64,000 nt of DNA from assembly GCF_014202315.1 (NCBI RefSeq), contig NZ_JACHGN010000001.1, forward strand, positions 640,635-704,634. The letters are read 5' to 3'. The first letter of the stretch is position 1, and the number at the start of each line of letters is the position of its first letter. A model generated the notes under the pieces. That model was given only the letters and a program-made list of their open reading frames with translations, was not told the DNA's origin and did no database searches. Of the stretch, positions 9,751 through 18,879 are shown one piece after another. Origin of the DNA: Thermocatellispora tengchongensis. GTDB lineage: Bacteria; Actinomycetota; Actinomycetes; Streptosporangiales; Streptosporangiaceae. The translations under genes were made by a program, and so were the position numbers.

Positions 9751-10080
9751 ATGGCCGAGCTTGGCATCAGGGATCTGGGGACCGTACTGGCGGATTCTCA
9801 TGCGATGCGGGGGGCGCCGGTGTTCGTCTGGGACGCCACCGACGCGGGCGGGCACGAAGTGTCCGGGGTGACGCGCACCTGGGGTGACGCGATGAAGGCG
9901 CTGCTCAAGGCGCTCGGGGACATGCCGGAGCCGGGCGCGGAGGGCAAGATCCGCAGCGCCTGGCCCAATCCGCTGTCGCGATATCCCGCCTACATGTACG
10001 GCGGCGTCGTGATGCGCGGGCGGCGCGACCTGCGCACGGGCGCGCTGGTGTTCGAAGGGGCAGGGGTCGCGCGGGCGTAG
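9751..10080 (+). CDS. Hypothetical protein, 109 residues
   Basis: A short frame from ATG 9751 (MAELGIRDLG...) to TAG 10080, ending 10 bases before the MBL gene. Its codons have the normal GC-rich third position. No family is recognised. The middle is a mildly amphipathic stretch (AMKALLKALGDM) followed by a Trp/Pro/Tyr segment. No clear ribosome site is present and the frame extends upstream to 9568, so the start is uncertain. Confidence 0.55.
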   Translation: MAELGIRDLGTVLADSHAMRGAPVFVWDATDAGGHEVSGVTRTWGDAMKALLKALGDMPEPGAEGKIRSAWPNPLSRYPAYMYGGVVMRGRRDLRTGALVFEGAGVARA

Positions 10081-10089
10081 GCTGGCCCG

Positions 10090-10845
10090 ATGGGACATCA
10101 GGCGCGGACGGCGGGCGGCATCGAGATCGTGCCGCTGTGCGACGCGGTGGGCCCGATGGGGCCCTCGCTGCGCAAGCCCCTGCCCGAGACCTTTCCCGGG
10201 TCGCGGGCGGAGGACTTCGCCGAGGACGTGTGGGTGCTGCACTTCCACTGCTACCTGCTGCGCGACCGGCGCGGGCGTACGGTGCTGGTGGACACCGGGA
10301 TCGGCGACGCCGGGTCGCCGGCGGCGAGCTGGGCGCCGGTGCCGGGCGGGCTCGCCGGCGAGCTGGCCCGGGTGGGCGTCGCGCCCGCCGACGTGGACAC
10401 CGTGATCCTGACCCACCTGCACAGCGACCACGCGAGCGGGGCCGTCGCGGGCGGCGAGGCCGTGTTCGGGCGGGCCCGGCACGTGCTCCAGCGCGCCGAG
10501 GCGGAGGCGGCGGCCGGGCCGGTGCGCGAGGGCGTGCTGCGCCCGCTCGGCGAGCGGGTGCACCTGGTCGAGGGCGACGCCGAGGTGGTGCCGGGGGTGA
10601 AGGTGGTGCTCGCGCCCGGCCACACGCCGGGGCACCAGGTCGTGCGGGTGGGCGACGTGGCGATCACCGGCGACCTGGTGCTGCACCCGGTGCAGCTCCG
10701 CGACCCCGCTGTCACCTACGTCTACGACGACGATCCGGTGCGCGCTGCGGCCACGCGGGCGGAGCTACTTGACCGGCTGCGCGCCGAGCGCGGCGTGCTC
10801 GCCACCGCCCACTTCGCCGAGCCGTTCCTCCAACTGGGCGAGTAG
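10090..10845 (+). CDS. MBL-fold metallo-hydrolase
   Basis: 251 residues. The metal-binding signature THLHSDH gives His109, His111, Asp113 and His114, and further ligands are found in APGHTPGHQ and ITGDL. Such enzymes hydrolyse lactones, thioesters or similar bonds with two zinc ions; the sequence does not say which. Its last 81 bases overlap the convergent MFS gene, with both reading frames looking genuine. Confidence 0.85.
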   Translation: MGHQARTAGGIEIVPLCDAVGPMGPSLRKPLPETFPGSRAEDFAEDVWVLHFHCYLLRDRRGRTVLVDTGIGDAGSPAASWAPVPGGLAGELARVGVAPADVDTVILTHLHSDHASGAVAGGEAVFGRARHVLQRAEAEAAAGPVREGVLRPLGERVHLVEGDAEVVPGVKVVLAPGHTPGHQVVRVGDVAITGDLVLHPVQLRDPAVTYVYDDDPVRAAATRAELLDRLRAERGVLATAHFAEPFLQLGE

Positions 10846-12033
10846 CCTGCGGGCCTTGACCCGGTAGCGCAGCACCTGCACCGCGCCCAGCACCCACACC
10901 GGATACTGCACCGCCAGGGCCGCGCGGTAGTCGCCGCCGGTCGCGTCGAGCAGCACGCCGACCAGGGCGATCACCGCCATCGAGGCGACGAAGCCGCCGC
11001 CGTTGACGATGCCGGTCGCCACGCCGATGCGCGCGGCCGGGTTGAACGTGCGCGCGTAGTCGAAGCCGATCATGGAGCCGGGGCCGTTGGAGGCCAGCAC
11101 CACCACCAGGACGACCAGCAGCCAGAGCGGGGCGCGGCCCGGCCAGAGCAGGACGGCGGTCCAGGCGGCGGCCGTGCCGCCGATCACGGTGAGCACCATC
11201 CAGGAGCGGCGCAGCGGGAAGCGCCCGGCCAGGTAGCCGAGCGGCGGGCCGCACACCATGCCGACCAGGGTGGTCGTGGTGAGCAGCACGCCGGCGGCGG
11301 CCGGGGTCTGGTGCTGGCTCTCGACCAGGAACGGGTAGCCCCACAGCAGCAGGAACGCCGCCGCGGACGACTGGGTGGCGGCGTGGGTCCACATGCCGAG
11401 CCGGGTGCCGGGCTGGGCCCAGGCGGCGCGCAGCACCGGCTCCCGCGCGCCGGGCTCGGGACGCCGGTCGCGCAGCACGGCGGCCAGCATGAGCACCGCG
11501 GCCACGCCGATGCCGGCCGCGCCCAGGAACGTGGCCGTCCAGCCGTACTCGTGCAGGCTGTGGATCAGCGGGACCGCCGACACCACCGCGCCGAGCTGCC
11601 CCAGCAGGCCGGTGAGCTGCACCAGCAGTGGGTTGCGGCGGGCCGGGAACCACAGGTTGATCATCCGGATGACGCTGATGAAGGTCATCGCGTCGCCCGC
11701 GCCGATGAGCATCCGGCCGGTGACGGCGAGGAGGAGGTCGTCGCCGAGGGCGAAGACGAGCTGCCCGCAGGACATCACGGCCGCGCCGGTGATCAGCATG
11801 CGCTTGGAGCCGAACCGGTCCACCAGCATGCCGACCGGGATCTGCATCGCGGCGTAGACGAGGAGCTGGAGCATCGCCAGCATGGCGAGCCCGGAGGACG
11901 CCACGCCGAGCCGGGCGGCGGCTTCGAGGCCGGCGACGCCGAGGGACTGGCGGTGGAACACCGCGATGACGTAGGCGATGACGCCGATGGACCAGAAGAG
12001 CAGCACGCGTCGCGACGACACCGCTCGCTTCAC
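10765..12033 (-). CDS. MFS transporter
   Basis: 422 residues with about twelve hydrophobic segments, a loop DRFGSKR after helix 2 that matches the MFS motif A, and a central charged loop around 190-215. It is an inner-membrane secondary transporter of unknown substrate. The start is a GTG at 12033 with TGGGGG just before it. It ends inside the MBL gene on the opposite strand. An inverted repeat overlaps its probable -10 region. Confidence 0.85.
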   Translation of the reverse strand: MKRAVSSRRVLLFWSIGVIAYVIAVFHRQSLGVAGLEAAARLGVASSGLAMLAMLQLLVYAAMQIPVGMLVDRFGSKRMLITGAAVMSCGQLVFALGDDLLLAVTGRMLIGAGDAMTFISVIRMINLWFPARRNPLLVQLTGLLGQLGAVVSAVPLIHSLHEYGWTATFLGAAGIGVAAVLMLAAVLRDRRPEPGAREPVLRAAWAQPGTRLGMWTHAATQSSAAAFLLLWGYPFLVESQHQTPAAAGVLLTTTTLVGMVCGPPLGYLAGRFPLRRSWMVLTVIGGTAAAWTAVLLWPGRAPLWLLVVLVVVLASNGPGSMIGFDYARTFNPAARIGVATGIVNGGGFVASMAVIALVGVLLDATGGDYRAALAVQYPVWVLGAVQVLRYRVKARRLLAQLEERLGEVGGGEHAALGAQPVK

Positions 12034-12056
12034 CCCCAGAAATTCCAGGGATGATT

Positions 12057-12070
12057 CTACCTTTGGGTAG
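12057..12070. promoter_or_regulatory. Inverted repeat over the MFS promoter
   Basis: CTACC-TTTG-GGTAG is a 14-base inverted repeat. On the - strand its right arm runs into TAGAAT, a good -10 about 21 bases upstream of the MFS GTG. A repressor bound here would block polymerase; no regulator gene is adjacent. Confidence 0.4.
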
Positions 12071-12200
12071 TAAATCGCTGTTTACGGGGGTGTGTCGGCA
12101 TAAATTGCCTGAGCCAGGCGCAGGCTCAAGGCTCAGGCCGACCGTTGCCCGCGATCGGCCCGCCCCCCAAGGCTCCAGCGCGCCCTCGGGAACCCCGGGC

Positions 12201-12314
12201 GCTCAGCCTGCATTCCGCACTCCCGCTTGACGACCGGTAACGATCAGGGAGAGTGGCGATCCCGGCACCCTCGTTACCAGCGGAGAACCGGTCCGTGCGG
12301 AATGCGGGCTCAGG
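12201..12314. repeat. Nested inverted repeats between the MFS and RraA-like genes
   Basis: Outer arms 12201-12220 and 12295-12314 match at 17 of 20 bases, sharing GCATTCCGCAC in inverted orientation. Inner arms GGTAACGA (12236-12243) and TCGTTACC (12271-12278) are perfect. The right outer arm covers the stop codon of the RraA-like gene. It could be a large terminator stem or a remnant of a small palindromic element; no flanking target duplication is visible. Confidence 0.45.
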
Positions 12315-12942
12315 GAATGGTGCGGATCTTGGCCACCATGTCGGCCTTGTAGCGGTACGCCTCCGCCAGCGTGCTGCCGTCGCGCAGCGCGATCACCACG
12401 TTCTCCTCGGCGTCGGCGTACGCGCAGGCGTCGCCGAGCACGTCGTCGTCGCTCGGCAGCACCACGACGCCGTTCCAGTCCATGACGATCGAGTCGCCGT
12501 CGGTCACGGTCACCCCGGAGATCTCCACCGGCTCGCCGATCGAGGCCACGTGCACGTCGAAGCCGGGACCGGCGGTCGCCTCGTACAGGGCCCAGACCGG
12601 CAGCTCCAGGTCGCGGAAGGAGTCGGCGTCGCGCACCCCGCCCTCGACCAGCACCCCGAAGGCCCCGCTCGCCAGCGCCGCCCTGGTCAGGATCTCGCCC
12701 CAGACCGCACCCGCCGCGACCTGGGCGCCCGCGATCACGATGATCCGGCCTTCGAGATCCTCATCGAGCAGCCGATGCAGCGGTTTCAGGCCCTCCGGTC
12801 CGGGGCCTTTGGCCAGCCTGATCGTCCGGGCGGCGCCCAGGATGGCCTGCGACCGGTAGACGGGCCGCAGCGGCGGGCTGAGCCAGCCGTTCTGCCCCCG
12901 GAGCTGGAGTACGTCTGCGATCGCGGTGGTCGGAGGGACCAC
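12310..12942 (-). CDS. RraA/HMG-aldolase-like protein
   Basis: 210 residues of the RraA (dimethylmenaquinone methyltransferase-like) fold. Seen are AVWGEILTRAA, GGVRDADSFRDLELPVWA and DSIVMDWNGVVVLP, the parts that in 4-hydroxy-4-methyl-2-oxoglutarate aldolases bind Mg and substrate (Arg and Asp of GGVRDAD). Family members include retro-aldolases/oxaloacetate decarboxylases and the RNase E inhibitor RraA; next to an AMP-ligase and hydantoinase genes, a catabolic lyase role is more likely. It starts 13 bases after the ligase gene and is the last gene of this unit. Confidence 0.75.
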   Translation of the reverse strand: MVPPTTAIADVLQLRGQNGWLSPPLRPVYRSQAILGAARTIRLAKGPGPEGLKPLHRLLDEDLEGRIIVIAGAQVAAGAVWGEILTRAALASGAFGVLVEGGVRDADSFRDLELPVWALYEATAGPGFDVHVASIGEPVEISGVTVTDGDSIVMDWNGVVVLPSDDDVLGDACAYADAEENVVIALRDGSTLAEAYRYKADMVAKIRTIP

Positions 12943-12955
12943 GGTAAATCACCCC

Positions 12956-14419
12956 TTAGTGCCTGGTAAGGAGAAATTTGCGGATCTTGCCTACGGACGT
13001 GCGGGGTAGCGCCTCCACGACCTCGAACCGGGCCGGCCGTTTGGCCTTGGCCAGCCGCTCCGCACACCAGTCCCCGAGATCGCGCACGTCGGCGCCGTCG
13101 CGCGGCACGACGTACGCGACGGGCACCTCGTCCCGCACCGGATCGGGCTCGCCCACGACGGCCACCTCGAACACGCCCGGATGCCCGGCGATCACGCTCT
13201 CGATCTCCACGACCGAGACGTTCTCGCCCGCCACCTTGAGCACGTCGCCGCCGCGCCCGGCGAAGAACACGTTGCCGTCGTCATCGACGGTGCCACGGTC
13301 ACCGGTCACGAACCAGTCCCCCCGGAACGACGCCCTCGTGGTCTCGGGATCGTCGAGGTAGCCCGCGAACAGGGTCGTGCCCGGGTCACCCCCGACGAGT
13401 ATCTCGCCCTCGGTGCCCGGCGGGGCGGGTTCGCAGGTTCCCGGCGTGGCGACCAGGACCTCGCACCCCAGCGTCGTGCGCCCCATCGACCGGGGCAGCG
13501 GTCCCACGGCGGGGTTGGTCAGCACGGCCGGGATCGTCTCGGTCATGCCGTAGAGCTGCCGGGGCGCGCAGCCGAGCAGCGCGGCCATCTCGGCGTACTG
13601 CTCGTCGGTGAGGTTCTGCGCGTACCAGCAGTGCACCAGCCGCAGCCCCGGGACGGGGGTGTTGCCCCGGGCCAGGATCATCCGCATCGGCGCGGCGAAC
13701 AAGCTGGCGTGGGTCGCCTCGTGCCGCGCCGCCTGGGTGAGGAAGCGGGTGGCCGAGAACGCGTGCATCAGCGCCACGCTCGCCCCGGCGGAGATCGCCG
13801 CCGCGAACGAGTAGTACTGCGCGTTGGCGTGGAACAGCGGCAGCACCACGAGCTGGCAGTCATCGGCCCGCAGCGCCGCCGCGGCGGCCATGACGTCGCC
13901 GGCGAAGGCGTAGTTGGCCTGGGTGACCACCACGCACTTGGGCGCGGAGGTGGTGCCGGAGGTGAACATCAGGCCGAGCGGGTCCAGCGGCCCCGGCCGC
14001 CCGTACGCCACCGCCGGCCCGGCCAGGGAGTCGAGCGTGACGTCCGACTCGGACACCTCCAGCACGGGGACGCCGGCGTCGAAGCCCTCGGCGCGTACGG
14101 CGAGCACCGCCGAGGTGCGGCGCAGCAGCCCGGCCAGCTCGGCCGGGGGCGCGGACGGGTCGCAGGCCACCATCGCGGCGCCCAGCTTGGCGCAGGCCAG
14201 CCAGATCGCCACGAACGCCGGCGAGTTGCGCAGCGCCAGCCCGACCCGGGCGCCGGGCGTGACGCCGCGCGCGGCGAGCCCGCCCGCCACCCGGTCCACG
14301 AGCGCGTCGAACTCGCCGTACGTCCACTCGGTCACCCCGCCGTCCGGCCCCTCCCAGATCAGGAAGGGCCGGTCGGCGCCGGCCGCGACGGCGGCCGTCC
14401 AGCGTGCGGTGAACGTCAC
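12956..14419 (-). CDS. AMP-dependent acyl-CoA synthetase/ligase
   Basis: 487 residues of the adenylate-forming superfamily. The P-loop-like TSGTTSAPK, the YGMTE motif, the VTGDRG hinge Asp and a C-terminal lysine in RTSVGKIRK are present, so both half-reactions should work. It would activate a carboxylic acid to the acyl-CoA through an acyl-AMP. The GTG start overlaps the hydantoinase B stop (GTGA), coupling translation to it. The acid is unknown. Confidence 0.85.
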   Translation of the reverse strand: MTFTARWTAAVAAGADRPFLIWEGPDGGVTEWTYGEFDALVDRVAGGLAARGVTPGARVGLALRNSPAFVAIWLACAKLGAAMVACDPSAPPAELAGLLRRTSAVLAVRAEGFDAGVPVLEVSESDVTLDSLAGPAVAYGRPGPLDPLGLMFTSGTTSAPKCVVVTQANYAFAGDVMAAAAALRADDCQLVVLPLFHANAQYYSFAAAISAGASVALMHAFSATRFLTQAARHEATHASLFAAPMRMILARGNTPVPGLRLVHCWYAQNLTDEQYAEMAALLGCAPRQLYGMTETIPAVLTNPAVGPLPRSMGRTTLGCEVLVATPGTCEPAPPGTEGEILVGGDPGTTLFAGYLDDPETTRASFRGDWFVTGDRGTVDDDGNVFFAGRGGDVLKVAGENVSVVEIESVIAGHPGVFEVAVVGEPDPVRDEVPVAYVVPRDGADVRDLGDWCAERLAKAKRPARFEVVEALPRTSVGKIRKFLLTRH

Positions 14420-15978
14420 GGGGCCCCGTATCCGCCGCCGCCCGGCAGCTCAAGGCGGACGACATCGCCCGGTTGCAGCGTGATCCTGGCCTGGGTGCGC
14501 ACCGGCTCGCCGTTGACCAGGAACCGGCCCGTGGCCCCCGGGCCGCCGCCGAACACCCCGCGCGGCCCGCGCGCGAGCCGGCTGGTCACCGCGTTCAGGG
14601 TCCACGGCGCCTTGGTGTCCACGGTGAACTCGATGGTCTGGCCCAGGCCGCCGGGGAAGCGGCCCGCGCCGCCGGAGTCGCGGCGCAGCTCCTTGCGCAG
14701 GAACCGGATCGGGGCCGACCCCTCCACGACCTCGATCGGGACCGCCGCCACCCCGGTCGGGTAGGACGTCGCGGACAGGCCGGGCTTGCTCGCCCGCGCC
14801 CCGACGCCCCCGGCGTAGGTGAACATGGCCGTGATGAACGGGCGGCCGTCGTCGTGCTGCCCGCTGACCTGCATCGTCCACACCGCCGCCGAGCCCTCGG
14901 CCATGACCGCGTCAGGCAGCACCTGGGACATGGCCCCGAGGAGCGGCATGGGCAGGAACATCCCCACGACGTGCCGGGCGGTGCACGGGGACGGCGGCAC
15001 CGCGTTCACGATGCTGCCCTCGGGGGCCTCCACCCGGATCGGCGCCAGCGAACCGGCGTTGTTGGGGATCTCCGGGTTGAGCAGGCTGCGCAGGGTGAAC
15101 GTGGTGTAGGCGTGGGTGTAGTTCTTCACCACGTTGATGCCGTACGGGCTGGCCCCCGACGAGCCGGTGTAGTCCACCAGGATCTCGCCCGCCGCGGCGT
15201 CGATCGTCACCGCCACCTTGATGGTGATCTCCGAGCCGTCGGCCAGGTCGAGCACCGAGGTCGCCTCGTACGTGCCGCCCTTCAGCCCCTTGATCGCGCG
15301 CCGGGTGGCGTCCTCGGAGCGCTCGATCACCACGTCGGCCAGGTCCTCGATGTCGTCCAGGCCGTAGGTGTCGAGCAGCGTGCGCAGCCGCTGCGCGCCG
15401 ACCTCGCCGGAGGCGATCTGCGCGTGCAGGTCGCCGGCCATGTGGGTGGGCTGGCGCACGTTGGCCAGGATGAAGTCCCACACCGGCGGGTTGCGCTCGC
15501 CGCCGGTCATCAGCTTGCTGATGGGGATCCACAGGCCCTCTTCGAACACGTCCCGCGCGCCCGCGCCGATGCCGTACCCGCCGACGTCGGTGTGGTGGAT
15601 CGTCGAGCCGAAGAACGCGATCACCCGCCCGTCGCGGAGCACCGGCACCAGCACGGTGACGTCCAGGAGCTGCCCGGCCGTCTTGTACGGGTCGTTGGTG
15701 ATCAGCACGTCGCCCGGTTCCAGCGAGTCCACCGGGTGCCGGTCCAGGATGTTGCGCACCGCGATGGCCAGCGAGTTGATGTGCCCGGGGGTGCCGGTCA
15801 CCGCCTGGGCCACCATCCGGCCGCGCCGGTCGAACAGCGCGTTGGCCAGGTCGCCCGCCTCGCGCACGATCGGGCTGAACGCGGCCCGCTGCAGCGCCCT
15901 GGCCTGCTCGTTCACCGTGGAGACCAGCGAGCCCCACAGGACTTCCAGCTCGATCGCGTCGAAGGTCCGCACGGCCAT
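14416..15978 (-). CDS. hyuB: Hydantoinase B/oxoprolinase subunit
   Basis: 520 residues from ATG 15978, preceded by GGGAGG. The protein matches the HyuB family throughout (ITNDPYKTAGQLLDVT, FFGSTIHHTDVGG, GGGGYG at the C-terminus). With HyuA it forms the ATP-dependent N-methylhydantoinase/oxoprolinase type of enzyme, which opens cyclic amides; acetone and acetophenone carboxylases are related. It begins one base after the hyuA stop and overlaps the ligase start. Confidence 0.85.
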   Translation of the reverse strand: MAVRTFDAIELEVLWGSLVSTVNEQARALQRAAFSPIVREAGDLANALFDRRGRMVAQAVTGTPGHINSLAIAVRNILDRHPVDSLEPGDVLITNDPYKTAGQLLDVTVLVPVLRDGRVIAFFGSTIHHTDVGGYGIGAGARDVFEEGLWIPISKLMTGGERNPPVWDFILANVRQPTHMAGDLHAQIASGEVGAQRLRTLLDTYGLDDIEDLADVVIERSEDATRRAIKGLKGGTYEATSVLDLADGSEITIKVAVTIDAAAGEILVDYTGSSGASPYGINVVKNYTHAYTTFTLRSLLNPEIPNNAGSLAPIRVEAPEGSIVNAVPPSPCTARHVVGMFLPMPLLGAMSQVLPDAVMAEGSAAVWTMQVSGQHDDGRPFITAMFTYAGGVGARASKPGLSATSYPTGVAAVPIEVVEGSAPIRFLRKELRRDSGGAGRFPGGLGQTIEFTVDTKAPWTLNAVTSRLARGPRGVFGGGPGATGRFLVNGEPVRTQARITLQPGDVVRLELPGGGGYGAP

Positions 15979-15979
15979 G

Positions 15980-18052
15980 TCACGCCTCCCGCGTGGCGAT
16001 GATGGAGCCGTCGGCCGCGACCTCGCAGGTCCAGCCGTCGGGCACGACGGAGGTGGTCTCGCGCTCCTCCACCAGCGCGGGGCCGGCGAACCTGTCGCCC
16101 GCGCCCAGCTCGGCGCGCCGGTAGACGGGCACGTCGAGCGGTTCCGCACCGCGCCGGAACCGCGCCCTGCGGGTCCCGTACGCCGTGGGCGTGCCGCTCC
16201 CGGCGGGCAGCGCGGGCACCTCGAACGGCGGGGCGTCGGACCAGGCGGCCACCCGCCAGGTCACCACCTCGACCGCGACGTCGGGGATGCGCAGGCCGTA
16301 CACCCGCTCGTAGGCCCGGTGGAACTCCTCGGCGGTCTCGGCCACCGTCAGCGGCCAGCTCTCGCCCTCGCCCACCCAGACGGTGATCTCGTTGCCCTGC
16401 CCGGCGTAGCGCGCGTCGAGCCCGTAGCGGAACCGCACGCCCGCCGCGTCGGCCCCGGCCGAGGACAGGATGCGCCTGCCCTCCTCGCGCATCTCGTCCA
16501 GCAGCGCGTCGCGATCGGCCTCCACGCCGTCGCCGAGGGTGCGGACCATGCTGCGGGCCAGGTCGATCCGCACCGGGCTGACCAGGGTGCCGAACGCCGA
16601 CAGCACGCTGGCGTTCACGGGGAAGATCACCCGGGGCGCTTCGAGCAGCGCGGCCACGCCGCAGGCGTGCACCGGGCCGGCGCCGCCGAAGGCGATCAGC
16701 GACACGCCGCGCAGGTCGATGCCGCGCTCGACGGCGTGCATGCGCGCCGCCGCGGCCATGTTCTGGTTGATCACCTCGTACACGCCGACCGCGGCCTCGT
16801 CGGGGCTGGTCTCCAGCCCTTCGGCGAGCGGCTGGAACGCCTCGCGCGCCCGGTCCAGGTCGAGCGGCATCTCGCCGCCCAGGAAGTAGGCCGGGTCGAG
16901 CAGGCCCATCACCAGGTCGGCGTCGGTGGTGGCCGGGACGGTGCCGCCGCGCCCGTAGCTCACCGGGCCCGGGTCGGCGCCCGCGCTGTCGGGGCCCACC
17001 TTGAGCAGGCCCAGGTCGTCGATGCGGGCCAGGCTGCCGCCGCCCGCGCCGATCTCCACCAGGTCCACCGACGGCACCGAGCACGGGTAGCCCGAGCCCT
17101 TCTTGAACCGGTAGACCCGGGCGACCTCGAACTCGTTGGTCAGCTCGGGCCGGTAGTCCTCGATCAGGCACGACTTGGCCGTGGTGCCGCCGAGGTCGAA
17201 GCAGAACAGGCGGTCCTCGCCCAGGCGGCGGGCGTACCAGACGCCGGCCAGGGCGCCCGCGGCCGGGCCCGACTCCACCAGCCGGATCGGCACCCTGCGC
17301 GCGTCGGCGGCGGAGATGACGCCGCCGTTGGAGAGCATCATCAGCACCGAGGCCCCGAAGCCGGTCTCGCGCAGCCAGCGCTCCAGCTCCTCCAGGTACG
17401 GCCCGATCACCGGCATCGTGGCGGCGTTGCACGCCGTGGTGATCATCCGGGGGTACTCCCGGATCTGCGGGGTGACCTCGAAGGAGGCGCACACCGGCAC
17501 GCCCAGCCGCTTGGCCAGGCCCTCGGCCACCGCGCGCTCGTTGCCGGCGTTGGCGTAGGAGTTCAGCAGGCAGACCGCGACCGCCTCCACGCCGGACATC
17601 GCGGCGGCCAGCTCGTCCAGCGCGGCCTCGGTGGGGGCCAGGCGGACCTCGCCGGTCGCCATCGTGCGCTCGTCGATCTCGAAGACCAGCTCGCGCGGGA
17701 TCGGCGGCGCCGGGAACTCGATCTGCAGGTCGTACATGTCGTAGCGGTGCTCGGTGCGGATCTCCAGCGTGTCGCCGAAGCCCTTGGTGGTCACGAGCGC
17801 CGCACGACCGGTCTTGCCCTCGATCAGGGCGTTGGTGATCAGCGTGGTGGCGTGCACGATCGGGCGGGTGATGTCGGCCGGGCGGATGCCGGCCTTGGCC
17901 AGCGCCGACATCACCCCGTCACGGACGCCGCCGAGGGGGGCCGAGGGCGTGGTGAGGGTCTTCTCCACCACCACGCGCCCGGACTCCGCCTCCAGCAGGA
18001 CCACGTCGGTGAAGGTCCCGCCGATGTCGACGGCGAGCCGCCAGTCGCTCAC
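15980..18052 (-). CDS. hyuA: Hydantoinase A/oxoprolinase subunit
   Basis: 690 residues starting VSDWRLAVDIGGTFTD, the classical ATP-binding N-terminus of HyuA proteins (sugar-kinase/Hsp70-like fold). Later, FDLGGTTAKSCL and FGGAGPVHACG are the second phosphate and adenosine motifs. The GTG at 18052 overlaps the aldolase stop and aligns the start with the family; the open frame extends to 18142 through a low-complexity Arg/Gly stretch that is better read as the end of the neighbour. It acts with HyuB on an unidentified cyclic amide, lactam or ketone. Confidence 0.87.
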   Translation of the reverse strand: MSDWRLAVDIGGTFTDVVLLEAESGRVVVEKTLTTPSAPLGGVRDGVMSALAKAGIRPADITRPIVHATTLITNALIEGKTGRAALVTTKGFGDTLEIRTEHRYDMYDLQIEFPAPPIPRELVFEIDERTMATGEVRLAPTEAALDELAAAMSGVEAVAVCLLNSYANAGNERAVAEGLAKRLGVPVCASFEVTPQIREYPRMITTACNAATMPVIGPYLEELERWLRETGFGASVLMMLSNGGVISAADARRVPIRLVESGPAAGALAGVWYARRLGEDRLFCFDLGGTTAKSCLIEDYRPELTNEFEVARVYRFKKGSGYPCSVPSVDLVEIGAGGGSLARIDDLGLLKVGPDSAGADPGPVSYGRGGTVPATTDADLVMGLLDPAYFLGGEMPLDLDRAREAFQPLAEGLETSPDEAAVGVYEVINQNMAAAARMHAVERGIDLRGVSLIAFGGAGPVHACGVAALLEAPRVIFPVNASVLSAFGTLVSPVRIDLARSMVRTLGDGVEADRDALLDEMREEGRRILSSAGADAAGVRFRYGLDARYAGQGNEITVWVGEGESWPLTVAETAEEFHRAYERVYGLRIPDVAVEVVTWRVAAWSDAPPFEVPALPAGSGTPTAYGTRRARFRRGAEPLDVPVYRRAELGAGDRFAGPALVEERETTSVVPDGWTCEVAADGSIIATREA

Positions 18053-18852
18053 CGTGTGGCCCCGGATGCGGCCCCGGATGCGGCCCCGTGCACGGCTTCG
18101 CGCAGCCGCTCCACGAGCTGGCGCGGCTTCTCCGAGCCCCACACGTTGCGGCCGAACGCGACACCGGCGCCGCCCGCCTCGACCACGCCCCGCGCCACCG
18201 CGACGAGCTGGTCCTCGTTGTCCATCTTCGGCCCGCCCAGCGCCACCACCGGCACCGGGCAGGTCTCCACCACCTTGGCGAACTCCTCAGGCGGGCCGGG
18301 GCAGACGGTCTTGATGATGTCCGCGCCCAACTCGGCCCCGATGCGGGCCGCGCGGGCGACGTTCTCGGCCGTCCACGGCACCGCGCGGGCCCAGCCGCCC
18401 GGGATCATCTCCGCCATCACCGGCAGGCCGAGCAGCTCGCACTCGGCGACCAGCCTGGCCAGCCGGCCCAGCGACTTGTCCTCGTCGGGCGCGCCCGGGA
18501 AGGCGAGCACCACGACGCAGTCGGCGCCGAGCCTGGCGGCCTGCTCCGCGTTGTACATGATCTGGTTCAGGTCGTTCGCGGGCAGGTCGCCCAGCTCGGA
18601 GGAACCACCGTCCACCCGCAGCACCAGGCCGGAGGAGGCGAACTCGCCGGCGTACGCGCGGGCCAGGTGCCAGGTCGCCAGCACGCCGTCGGGCCGCCCG
18701 GCCGCGATCTCGCGCATCGGCTCGCCCAGCGGCGGTCCCTCGCCCATGTACGCCGCGTGGTCGATCGCCACGAAGACGCTGCGCCCGTCGTCGCCGAACA
18801 TCCGGCGCATCCGGCGGAGCTTGCCCGCCCCCACGGCGGAGGTGTACTGCAC
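18049..18852 (-). CDS. LsrF/FbaB-family class I aldolase
   Basis: 267 residues with a TIM-barrel aldolase pattern: VAIDHAAYMGEG near the N-terminus, the Schiff-base lysine in DIIKTVCPG and phosphate-binding loops around VALGGPK and AGVAFGRNVWG. Relatives cleave or transfer carbon units (LsrF thiolase, class I fructose-bisphosphate aldolase, ADH synthase). The C-terminus repeats GAASGAASGAT, encoded by short tandem DNA repeats at 18061-18085. It overlaps hyuA by four bases, so it belongs to the same catabolic unit. Confidence 0.8.
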   Translation of the reverse strand: MQYTSAVGAGKLRRMRRMFGDDGRSVFVAIDHAAYMGEGPPLGEPMREIAAGRPDGVLATWHLARAYAGEFASSGLVLRVDGGSSELGDLPANDLNQIMYNAEQAARLGADCVVVLAFPGAPDEDKSLGRLARLVAECELLGLPVMAEMIPGGWARAVPWTAENVARAARIGAELGADIIKTVCPGPPEEFAKVVETCPVPVVALGGPKMDNEDQLVAVARGVVEAGGAGVAFGRNVWGSEKPRQLVERLREAVHGAASGAASGATR

Positions 18853-18879
18853 GGTGGTTCCCTTTCCAGCGAAGATGAA

